The position numbers and the translations under genes were made by a program. From Vesta saturnalis (taxonomy: Eukaryota > Arthropoda > Insecta > Coleoptera > Lampyridae), in assembly GCA_036346205.1 (NCBI GenBank), contig JARFJB010001977.1, forward strand, positions 375,001 through 439,000: a stretch of DNA of 64,000 nucleotides, written 5' to 3'. Under the pieces are notes generated by a model. It had not been told where the DNA came from. It ran no database searches and was given only the letters and a program-made list of their open reading frames with translations. Below, in pieces: positions 47,056 through 56,170 of this stretch; position 1 is the stretch's first letter; the number at the start of each line of letters is the position of its first letter.

Positions 47056-48801
47056 TAGGATGGCCGACCACAGTTTGACCTGCTTTGACCACGAATAACC
47101 TCGGAATGGGAACAGGTAGCAAGGTGCGATAATCACAGTAGGGTTTGGATTTTCGGAAAAGTTTTTTACGCTATTTGTTACTACCTTTTGTTATACCGAA
47201 AATAAAATGGCCAATCTTCAGGTTTATATCAACTTTGTTATTTTAATTAGAACAACCTGTATGTTTTGCAATATTTTTAAAGTTCTGTCTTTCCGTTTTG
47301 AGAAAATGTACAGAATCTACAGGTATTACAAAAAATAACGAATTTTTAGGCCTCCAAAAATTGATGGCATGTCGATTAAGAATACTATTTAAATGTAAAT
47401 TTTTGAAAAGTCGCCTGTGGAAAAAAAGCTGTTACGTTCATTAAGCGCCGTTGTTAGCCATTGTTGTTTACTTTGACAAATTATTTCAAATAAGAAATGC
47501 AAACTGATCTGATTGAGTGAAAAAGAAAAGTGTGTTAATATTTTTTCGAAACCAAATCAAAATTTGGCATATAAAATATTGGAATACAGAATCTTAAACA
47601 CTTAAAAAGAGAACAGTAAATAATGAGAATTACTGAATAACCCGTTTCTGTAGATAACTCAAGAAGATCCAACATTGTCAACAAAAAGTTCAGTCTGTAT
47701 TCCTAGATCTACAGTACAAGAAATTATGAAAAAAGAACTTAAATTAAAGCCATAAAAAATTCATATTTTGCAAGAAATAAAATTAACAAGGAAAATATAC
47801 CTTTATGGGACAAATTAATAATGTCAGCCGAAACCACTTTTCATCTGAATGAAAAAGTAAATAAGCATAGCTGTAGGCTTTGGTCACCAAAAACTCCTTA
47901 ATAGTCTAAAGAACACGTTAGATATGCGGCGAAGTCACATTATGGCAAAAAAAATTGATTTTAAACCACTTTTAGCCTCTTTAACGTAAGTTGATATGCT
48001 GGAAACTCCTTTGCGTCTCAATTGCAATAAGAAAATCTATTAAAATCCGTTTATTTTCAACAAGATGGAGCTACACCCACTATGCGCACATAACGAGGGA
48101 TTCACTTAACAGCGTTTTTGGAAGAGGGGCCCTATATCCCGGCCACTTCGTTCTCCGGAATTGACAGTTCTAGATTTCTTCATGTGGGGATATGTAAAAG
48201 AACGTTGCTATCATCCACCACCTCAAGATTTAGAGTAATTAAAGATTAATATCCGAAACATAATAGAAAACAGTCCTGAAGAATTTTTAGTTAATAGCTT
48301 TAATAAGCTTCTACAAATTTAAATATGTGTATTAAAGTCGGTGCAAGGCATTTTCAACATTTACAATAGTCTTTTTTTAATTATTATATTCTTGATCGAC
48401 ATACAGTCAATTACTTAGGAAGCTTATAAATTCGTTATTTTGTAATAACCATAATAATAACCAACTTATGTTACATTTTCTGAGAGGGAAAAGATTGAAC
48501 TTTAAGAATGTTGCAAGACATGCAGGGTGTTCCATTTAAAAGAACAAAGTTGCCCTTTTCCCGAAAATTCCCGAAAATCGGGGCAAGAAATCGGCAATAG
48601 TGTCAAAAAGAAACTTTCCGAAAATCCAAGCCTTTCTCTGAAAACTGCACCTTGCTATCTTTTTCCATTCTGATCTTATTCAATGTCAAAATGGATCAAC
48701 ATATTCAACAAAAATCTTTAGTTCTTCGTAAAACTTCATGCTTACATACAAACACCTAAATCCGCCGCAACTCCTTAAAACCGGTCATATGGCGATCCTG
48801 T
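47056..48801 (+). mobile_element. Tc1-like element with long inverted termini
   Basis: The left end (from 47056) begins ATAGGATGGCCGACC and the right end in reverse begins AACAGGATCGCCATATGACC. Further in, blocks match in inverted order: GAATGG, TAGCAAGGTGC, TTGGATTTTCGGAAA and CTATT (left 47107-47178, right 48575-48690). The arms are 115 bp or more with gaps. The interior holds Tc1-like transposase remnants on the plus strand, so this is one decayed element of about 1.75 kb. Confidence 0.72.
47650..48320 (+). pseudogene. Tc1-like DDE transposase, decayed
   Basis: Around 47820-47920 it reads ETTFHLNEKVNKHSCRLW and SPKTP (first Asp region, with Ala in place of the expected Asp), and 47910-47950 KEHVRYAAKSHYG. 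48050-48090 reads VYFQQDGATPTMRT (second Asp). In another frame it reads RSPELTVLDFFMWGYVKERC with YHPPPQDLE (third catalytic region), then NIRNIIENSPEEFL. Multiple stops and shifts. It is a third Tc1/IS630-type family in this window. Confidence 0.8.
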
Positions 48802-49770
48802 TACAAAAGTGCCTGAAGTGAAAAGCATCTTACGTAAGGAAAAGTGTTGTCCAAAAATTTTAATAAAGTGTTCATATATTGAATAGTATGTATCATACGT
48901 AATCGCCTAGTTTGTGTGCGTTTGAGTTATTACATTATATTACAATATTAAAAATCATTGCAGCATTAATTAAATAATAAATATGAGGAAAACTTGAATT
49001 CATTAACAATAAATAATAATTGGGAATTAATTCACAAAAAGTAATATTATAACTTATAAATGCTCAACAAAAAGAGAAAACAACTATAGTTAAATTATAA
49101 GAAGAAAAAATTAGAAACCAAGTGGTCTACCACCAGCAGCTATTAGGCTTGTCTCTGAGAAGCAAAGAAGAGACGTTGAAGACTATCACTAAGCAAAAGT
49201 TTTAGTAAATTTTATATTAAGTGTAAGTAGTTATCGTCACGAAATGAGTAGAAATGGTGTTATTAAGATTACAACTTATAAAAAAGGCTCATACGCAAAT
49301 AATCTAAGAATAAATGAAATACGTGTTATTAAATTAAGAAATTAATTTAAAGGTAATAAACGAGTAAGTCTATTATTTAAACAAAAAGGGTTGTTAGAAA
49401 TGAGAATGGTAAAGCAACTTATTTACACTAAAACCCTTATATCCCCAACCATATTCCACATTTTCTAGACCTCTTTCTTACACCAAACCCACTTGTTTAT
49501 CAATATTTTGCGCACTAGATTTATCTGACCGTTGTGTAACCGAGGTGAACTTTTTCCGTATCTGAGTTCATCCTTTGGGCGTCCTAAAATACAAAATCGT
49601 ATAGATCATTCCCATTCCCAACTCTTTGGGGAATCTTTAGCTAAAGCCATCTGTAAAATTTTGGTAGATGTTTACTTCCCCCCTTAACATCTTTTGATAC
49701 ATATGTAGTAGCTGATTCTGTGGACAAAATCAATTTTTTTTGTAGATTTCCATCAAACTCATGTCTTGTT
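48802..49770. other. AT-rich spacer
   Basis: No gene recognised. Confidence 0.5.
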
Positions 49771-49802
49771 TTTTAATAATAATAATAATAATAATAATAA
49801 TG
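49771..49802. repeat. AAT microsatellite
   Basis: About ten AAT units. Confidence 0.93.
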
Positions 49803-50096
49803 TATGTATCCTGTAGACTTGTAATACAAGTGTAGGAACGTCACAAGATAACAAAGCTTACATGTAACTAAAATACATTCTGTTATCTCTAAAAAAATGT
49901 CTTATGGATCACTAAAATTGACAATAAAGTATTCTTGAATATTATAAAGAGAATTTCTAATAAGAATAGCTTTAATAACTTTCCTAAAGGTACGTTTACT
50001 TTGTATAGCTGTTAAGTTTTGCGGCAATTTATTCCATAATTTAATCGCAATAATGGAAAAATGATTAGCCATAAAAGTAGTAGTGAGGTACCTTCC

Positions 50097-50382
50097 GCCG
50101 CCATCTTGGATTTTGACGTCACAAGAATGCCCCACGTGGGCGGCCATAAAATAGGGGTAAAAAAACACATCCTACACGTGGGTGTGTAAAAACAAAAATA
50201 ATTAGGGATGAAAAGGGTCTTCGAAAAGAAACCATAGGGGTGGAAAATACGGTCTCAGACGTGGGTGTATAAAAAAAATTAGGGGTTGAAAAAGGCCACC
50301 GAAATGAAACAATAAAATAAGGGTTGAAGATATGGTCTCCCACGTGGGGCATCCTGGTGATATCAAAATCCAAGATGTCGGC
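50097..50382. mobile_element. 286-bp MITE with 44-bp inverted repeats
   Basis: The left arm 50097-50140 begins GCCGCCATCTTGGATTTTGA and ends CCCCACGTGGG. The right arm 50339-50382 is its inverted copy with about six mismatches. The interior has two tandem units of about 84 bp, each starting CGTGGGTGT and ending in a GGTCTC block. It lies inside the LINE C-terminal coding region. Non-coding. Confidence 0.88.
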
Positions 50383-51817
50383 CTTAGAGACCAACACTAG
50401 TAAAATCCGAGACTACGTCTTGATATTTGCTTTTCCTCTCTAGGAGGTAAATAGGGCAATAAGGCAATTGAATATATAATGACTCTACCGTTAAAATTCT
50501 TGAGCGTTTGAAGAGATCTCTATATGAGTATGTAGGGCGTATAGTCCGCATTATCTTGTTATGAATAACCATGGCTCCGTCCATTTTTGTAGAATTACAC
50601 CAACAGATAATGCCGTAATTCAGAGTAGAATACACATGTGCGTAATAATAGGAGATTAAGCATTCAAAACTCACCACTTCATGTAATTCAAGGTCGATAA
50701 CCTTTTAATGAGTGTTCCAAGAAAAGTTTTGGTCTAACTCGATACCGATTACGAAGTTTAGCAGACATATTGATTTACCTTCCATTTTAACAAGTAAGCT
50801 GTAATCGGGATGATATTTTTAAAATAAGACACCTTGAGTTTTTGAAATTAGACCATTGTCGTCGCAGTAATTTTTAATTCTTGAAATGCTTTGGTTTGTT
50901 TTAAGAACAAGATCGCATTCATTTCCGCCGATAGTAACAGAGGAAGCGTCATCTGCAAATGTTATAAAACTTTCATGGCTCGTACCAAATACGTCACTAA
51001 CAAAGAGAATGAACAGGAGTGGACCAAGAACGCTGCCCTGGGGGACACCAACTGATACGTTTGTTTTGTTGGAATAGACATTTTCGCCACGAATTTCCAG
51101 TCGTATGCATTACCCCTAAGACCATATTTTTCTAACTTTCTCAATAGAATACTATGATTCACTGTTTCAAATGCACGACTTAAGTCATAAAAAATACCTA
51201 CAACCTTCTGATGGACATCGAGATGTTTTAAAATATAAGATATCATGTTTAAAAAAGCTTGAACGGGACAGTGGTTTTGCGAAAACCAAATTGATTTGGT
51301 GACAGAATGTTGTTGGTATTTACAAAATTTAGAAGTTTAATATAATAAGTCTTTTCGAAAATGTTTTAAAATACTGATACGACCGTAATACCTCTGTAAC
51401 TATCAATTTTCTGAACTTCTTTATTGATATTAATCTCATTTTTTATTATTCTCCAAGCCGCTTTAGATTTATTGTGACATTTGGAGTAATAAAGATTATT
51501 ATAATTTAGTTTCGCCTTTGTAATATAAGCTTTAACGCGAATTATAGGAAAAGCAATGTCAAAAATCTCTTTAAATCTCGAAAAAAACTTACAAACTTAA
51601 CATTAATACCTTCAGACGTATTTATGACATTCCATTTCTTGCTCGAAATTAAATGTTTGAAATAGCGTAAATTTATATCACTATTCAGATTCCTTTTGTA
51701 AGAATATTTTACTTCAGATTTGTTGAAATGTTGCCACTTATAAGTAATTAATTTAATACAATGATCAGATATATTGGTCGGAATTACATGTGAACTTAAT
51801 TGCTTTAGATTAGTATA

Positions 51818-51940
51818 TTAAAACACAAGTTACAGAAGGCCTTCATTCCAGCACGAGTCGAAAATTCGTACACCAGCCCCGTGGTGGCGAGTGTAGGAAT
51901 CGACGAGTGATGGAAAGGCCTTCTGCAACGTGTATTTTAA
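51818..51940. repeat. Hairpin: 41-bp imperfect inverted repeat
   Basis: The left arm runs from TTAAAACACAAGTTACAGAA with GGCCTTC after it. The right arm ends in the inverted form (TTCTGCAACGTGTATTTTAA). The arms at 51818-51861 and 51899-51940 match at most positions around a 37-base loop. It directly precedes the recombinase-bearing segment. Confidence 0.85.
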
Positions 51941-52123
51941 ACTGTTTTCTATATTTCGACTCTATTTTAATAGTTTCCATTAAAGAATGTTGAAGTTTCA
52001 CAAGAATTCATCTGGGGGAATTTTTTATTATTTTTTTGAGGTTGGCACCTTTGACATTAACAAATGTCAACTTTGAAGTTTTAAATAAGTTTCGAACTTG
52101 AATTTTTTATAATATTCTTCAAA

Positions 52124-52334
52124 ATGTCGGACCAAGAAGTGCTAGAGTCACTAACTCCACCAGAACTACGACAAATAGTCGAAAATACAGTGAAAAATAT
52201 GGTGTCTTTAAACTCGAACGCAAACTACGAGACGAGTAGAAATTTTCAAATTGGTTTACGGAAAAAAAGTTACCACTGTAACAGAGAACGTTGTTATAGC
52301 ATTTAAAAACAATGTTAGAATGAGCTCATTCTAA
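52124..52334 (+). pseudogene. Tyrosine recombinase (Crypton-like) N-terminal fragment, frameshifted
   Basis: It starts ATG and reads MSDQEVLESLTPPELRQIVE, then NTVKNMVSLNSNANYETSRN. In another frame NWFTEKK and KKVTTVTENVVIAFKNN follow, and then a stop. The order (helical start, NANYE, a Trp about 12 residues on, EKKVTTVTENVVIAF) matches the core-binding domain of the tyrosine recombinases common in insect genomes (Crypton-related, KIAA1958-like). About 70 of the expected several hundred residues are present, and the catalytic domain with its Arg/His/Tyr residues is absent. The assignment rests on pattern memory only. Confidence 0.5.
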
Positions 52335-52336
52335 CA
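52313..52336. repeat. Perfect 24-bp palindrome
   Basis: TGTTAGAATGAG followed directly by its exact reverse complement CTCATTCTAACA, with no spacer. It lies at the point where the recombinase frame ends. Confidence 0.97.
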
Positions 52337-52870
52337 CCGTTTTCAGTGTTGGAGTGGAGATATTCTATTGTCGAAATATAGAAAAAGCTTCTGTGCATTC
52401 TTATCCCTTACCCACACATCGATCAAAATCTCCACATACAAACTGTGGTTGGTCCTTAACACTAAATTTGGACAAAAACAATTCTAGATATTGATATGGG
52501 ACCAGGAGTTCGATAAAAACATGAGACATAAATTAGGATGTGCGAAGTATAAACTACTGCACTCACATATTCAGAATGATTCTCCAGCGGTGATACAGAT
52601 ATCGCCTTCTTTTTACAATCGATACCAATTTTTACGAATATCCCACACCGCCACGTTTATTGTCTATTTTGCAATAATAATCCACAGGCTTATAGTTATC
52701 AACTTTACAATGAAGGGAAAAAAATTTCAGAACAGCGAAAGACAGTGACATCAAGAATAGAGACATTTCCATCGATTTGCCCTTACTTCGCAAACTGTTT
52801 AAATGGCAAATTCGGACGTTTGTGTATTTAATTAACGAACTTTTATTGGTCATATAAGCACAATTCGTTC

Positions 52871-53157
52871 GAGTAGAATGGTCGTAATCGTCGTTAGTTA
52901 CTTTTAAACTGTCCTGCAGGACAGTTATCTCCATTATATAGCTCGACCAAATTTATGTCCGGGGCGACTCTAAACGAAACACTACGAGCGTCTTCGCGGG
53001 TTGGTAATTTTTTTAATTTCGAAGTTGTTCTGAGGAAACTTATGTTTTAAGTAATTTTCTATGTGAGAAACGTTTGTGTTTAACGCAACTTTACCAACAT
53101 AAATCCAGGCCCTGCTTTGAACGGCGGAAAAGTTTGACTCAGTAGGAAGGGACTCAG
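52871..53157. other. Short spacer between two LINEs
   Basis: No gene recognised. It ends at a T-tract (53158-53168) that is the poly(A) tail of the next LINE read on the minus strand. Confidence 0.5.
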
Positions 53158-53188
53158 TTTTTTTTTTATGACTGTGGACCTGAACAGG

Positions 53189-54310
53189 CTAAATAAGTCC
53201 TATCATGCTAAAGCACTCAGGAACACTTAGGAGGATGGATAGATTAAATTTTCTCATATCATAAGTGAGAGGAAAACAGGAACTAGGGAGATCATTCCAG
53301 AGTTTAGAAGCCGTGTAGAAAAATGTGGATTGCGCCCGTTTGGTACGACAAGTGGAGATTTGTACTGCATACTGATGATGTGAATGAGCGAACCGAGTGT
53401 TTCTCGCAAAGATAGCCGGAGATGGTATCAAAGAATGTAATTCACCAGCACAATAGCCGTTGTAATAACGATAATACAAAGAAAGAACTGAAACCATCCT
53501 TCTATGCTCAAGGGACTGTATGTGAGAAGTTAAGGACGGGTCATTTATAAGCCTAATCGCTCTCTTTGAATACGATCAACGATATCGAGAGCGTATTGGA
53601 GCACTAACCCAAAGGTGAGAATTATATTCCAGATGAGGCCGAATTTGGGCCTTATACAGCAGAAGGAGTTGTCGAGAGGTAAAGTACTGCTTAGATTTGT
53701 ACAAAAGCCTATTTTACGAGTAGCTGTTTTGGTAGTTGACAGAAGATGGTCAACCATGAGAATTTAAAGATACAGTCATAACAGGTAATAGAGTCTGAAA
53801 ACTTAAGAACTGAGCCATTCTATTACATACAACACTGAGTTTTGTTAGCATTAAATTTAACTAGATTATTGCTTCCCCATTCGAGAATACGTTGAATGTC
53901 TTTGTTGATTGAATTTGCCATTTCAGCTTTAATTTCTTGATTTGACATAGAAGGTGGATTATCACTATGAGTAGACTGAGATGAACTACAGTGAAGAGTG
54001 CTATCGTCAGCAAAGCAATAGATGGGGTTAGTTGTTGAAGAAATAAGGTCGTTTATGTACAGCAGAAAAAGTGTAGGCGCTATAACGGATCCCTGTGGTA
54101 CGCCCGCGTTAGTGCTAGCTTCTTTTGAAAAAAAGCCATCAACTACGACACGTATTCGTCTTTTATCAAGGAAACTAGAAACCCAGTTGATGAGCGTATC
54201 ATTTAACCCAAACGAGGTGAGTTTGGCAAGTAAACACTTATGCCAAACTTGGTCAAATGCCTTTGAGATATGTAAAGCGACTACAACTACTGACGACAAT
54301 TACACCTTCT
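53189..54310 (-). pseudogene. Reverse transcriptase of jockey-like LINE, partial
   Basis: 54299-53823 reads VVVVALHISKAFDQVWHKCL (first catalytic Asp replaced by His in a region that normally reads LDISKAFD), then NAGVPQGSVIAPTLFLLYIN and YCFADDSTLHCS (FADD box kept) and RILEWGSNNLVKFNANKTQ. 53757-53545 continues the thumb (TRKIGFCTNLS, YALDIVDRIQRERL) with a frameshift, and 53497-53189 is the C terminus (LYYRYYNGYCAGEL, SKLWNDLPSSCFP). Fingers and endonuclease are absent. Inactive, though the middle is fairly well kept. Confidence 0.88.
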
Positions 54311-54349
54311 TGTTGATTGGTGTTTGTTATTATTTGATCTTGATCCCGT

Positions 54350-54705
54350 TCTTATAATTGTTTCTTACTTTGTCAGATACTGGTTTAAACCTTGCAGCCG
54401 TAGTGCTGTATTTCTCGTACTCGTTTGGGCACCCAGATAGTAATTTATCGGCTGTGGCCTTGTTTGATACGCAATCACTGTAACTAGTCACATTTGGTCG
54501 TTTGGATAACACTTTATCTTGTTTATTGTTATTATTTTTCACTAAACAATTAGAATCTGAAGCCGACAATAGTTTTATCATGTCAATATTACTGGCTTTT
54601 AACACAGAAACTTCATTTTTTACTTCGTGTATTAACGAGTGCAGTTCATTAGTTTAACTGCCTCCCGAATAATTTCTTTTAGCTGCTCACTTGAAATTGT
54701 CATCG
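54350..54705 (-). pseudogene. LINE ORF1-like N-terminal fragment
   Basis: It opens MTISSEQLKEIIREAVK, breaks with a stop near 54650, then continues EVSVLKASNIDMIKLLSASD and a Lys/Asn/Ser-rich stretch ending NGIKIK at 54330. The amphipathic helix followed by a heptad-like EVxVLKASN stretch is what ORF1/gag-like proteins of jockey-type LINEs often begin with. It sits upstream of the RT remnant on the same strand. Assignment is by position and composition only; no CCHC knuckle is present. Confidence 0.4.
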
Positions 54706-54739
54706 TAGTGACATACGTTATGGAACCAATTTATTTTCG

Positions 54740-55830
54740 ATACAAGCTCCCAGAATAGATCATCAGTGGGCTTGATTCCAGTGAGGCCACTGCTCCAGAC
54801 GGCATCTCAGCTATTGTCTTAAAGAATGATCCTCTGAACTAGAACCAGAGCCATCTAATCTCTATTCAATCTCTATGTCTTAGGGGAGTTTTCATCGCCG
54901 AAGTCAATAAATGTTCAACATATTCCCCAAAAAGGGGTCCAAAAGTGATCCCTCTAGCTATAGATCAATTGGGATTACTTCCATTTGGTCTAAAGTCATG
55001 GAAAACGCCATCAATCAGTAGGTAATTTTTTCCTCGAATTTAACAAACTCCTTAGAAACCACCATTATGGTTCTTGGCAGAGACGCTCAACAAGAGATCT
55101 TCTTACATATGTGACTCAAGTTTGAATCTCAGCCTACTCATAGTATTAATCTACCTTCTGTCTAAAATCAGGTATTAAAGCCAAGAAGGCCATTTCAAGC
55201 AACAAAAATATTCAATGTATCGTTGTGTAGGGAAGTAATAAACTTGTTAAGTTTAATGCTAACAAAACTCATTGTTGCCTTGTGTCCGCCAAAATAAATT
55301 ATTTCAGGTTGTATGCATGAATGGCTTAGATCTGTAGTTCTCAAAGGTATCTTCTGCCAGCTACTAAATCAGCTGCTCGTAAAATACGCTTTTTGTTCAT
55401 ACATAAACAGTACGTTACTTCCCGATGACTTTTCCTGCTAGATAATATAATTTTTACCTCTTGGTTGGTGCTCCGCAATAAGCTCTTGATATCGTTGACG
55501 TATTCACAGAAGGATTATTAGGCTTACAAATGGCCCGTCCTTAACTTCTGACCTACAGTCTCTTGAGCATAGAAGAGTCGATTCAATTCTTTCTTTACTA
55601 TCGGTATTACAATGACTATTGTGCTGCTAAATACATTCTTTGATACCACGTCGGGTCACCTCTGTGGGGTATAGTCACATTCATTCACGACATCAAAATG
55701 CAATAAAGATTTCAACGGGCGCGATCCACATTTTTTACACGGTTTCGGGCCTGTGTAATCACTTTCTAGTTCCTACTTGCTCTCACTTACGATATGAAAA
55801 AATTCAGGGTAGGCATTCATAAAAGTTTTG
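54740..55830 (+). pseudogene. jockey-like LINE fragment (plus), heavily decayed
   Basis: The plus strand reads SSEATAPDGISAIVLKND (RT fingers; family pattern KATGPDGIPAIVL) at 54777, then after frame changes SNYRSIGITSIWSKVMENAI near 54960. Around 55260-55290 it reads KFNANKTHCCLVSA. 55500-55830 covers the C terminus (SLEHRRVDSILSLLSVL, YTVSGLCNHF). Its later parts are homologous to 53.2-53.9 kb on the minus strand, so the two copies lie head to head. The FADD box region is deleted. Confidence 0.7.
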
Positions 55831-55864
55831 CAATTCAATATCCCCATGGATCATCCATAGTTTT

Positions 55865-56170
55865 TATGCATGTTTAGCACATGTGTAGCAACGAGAGTGT
55901 GAGAGCACATGAGCGTACATAAGCGAGTGTAAGCGTGTGTACGTGCGCGCGTGCGTGCATGGGTCATGGGCGCGTGCCTGCAGGCATGCGTGCGTAAGTG
56001 CGCGCCTTTATTTGTGTGTGAGCGTGTAAAAGTGTGATTGCGTGTGTAAGTGGTTGTTTGGTTGTTTAAATACATAAGTACTTGAGTGCGCAAGGCATAA
56101 GAACATGACTGAGTAAGGGCGTGATTTCGTGAGTACGTGAGTGTGAGTTGGTAGGTGCGTGAGTGTGCTA
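55865..56170. repeat. GT/GC alternating low-complexity stretch
   Basis: Rich in GTGTG, GCGTGCGTGC and GTGCGCGC with alternating purine-pyrimidine steps. The 121-codon Thr/His-rich minus frame is a repeat artefact. Confidence 0.85.

Larger units (their letters stand above)
51945..52385 (+). mobile_element. Crypton-like non-autonomous segment with 16-bp perfect terminal repeats
   Basis: TTTTCTATATTTCGAC at 51945-51960 is repeated in exact inverted form at 52370-52385. Between them lie the start of a tyrosine-recombinase-like frame and a perfect 24-bp palindrome (52313-52336). The 441-bp unit interrupts a LINE endonuclease. The adjoining hairpin at 51818-51940 may belong to the same mobile unit. 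Confidence 0.55.
49902..52860 (-). pseudogene. Endonuclease/reverse transcriptase of jockey/CR1-like LINE, decayed
   Basis: The endonuclease reads HLNSLRSKGKSMEMSLFL, then NKRGGVG plus IFVKIG in a shifted frame, and FVCGDFDRC (the GDFN-type catalytic motif). 51780-51600 reads ISDHCIKLITYKWQHFN, where SDH is the catalytic Asp-His of the endonuclease. 51480-51250 holds RT fingers including NQFGFRK. 51246-50962 reads FYDLSRAFETVNHSILLRKL (catalytic Asp region), GVPQGSVLGPLLF and ITFADDASS (FADD box) in shifting frames. 50677-50384 is the thumb (STLNYGIICWCNS), and 50090-49902 the C terminus (IKLWNKLPQNL). There is no RNase H. Many frameshifts; inactive. Confidence 0.85.
49890..52870 (-). mobile_element. 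jockey/CR1-like LINE carrying nested insertions
   Basis: The parts lie in order on the minus strand: endonuclease N-terminal half (52870-52395), endonuclease C-terminal and linker (51815-51480), reverse transcriptase (51480-50390) and C terminus (50090-49902). Two interruptions separate them: 51818-52388 (hairpin plus recombinase fragment) and 50097-50382 (MITE). Collinearity supports a single original element. Part of the endonuclease is also missing at the upper junction. Confidence 0.72.
53158..54705 (-). mobile_element. jockey-like LINE copy (minus) with internal deletion
   Basis: A poly(A) tail (T-tract at 53158-53168), RT C terminus, RT core, and then an ORF1-like N-terminal part directly joined upstream at about 54300. 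The whole endonuclease is missing, so the copy carries a large internal deletion or is a chimera. Confidence 0.7.
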
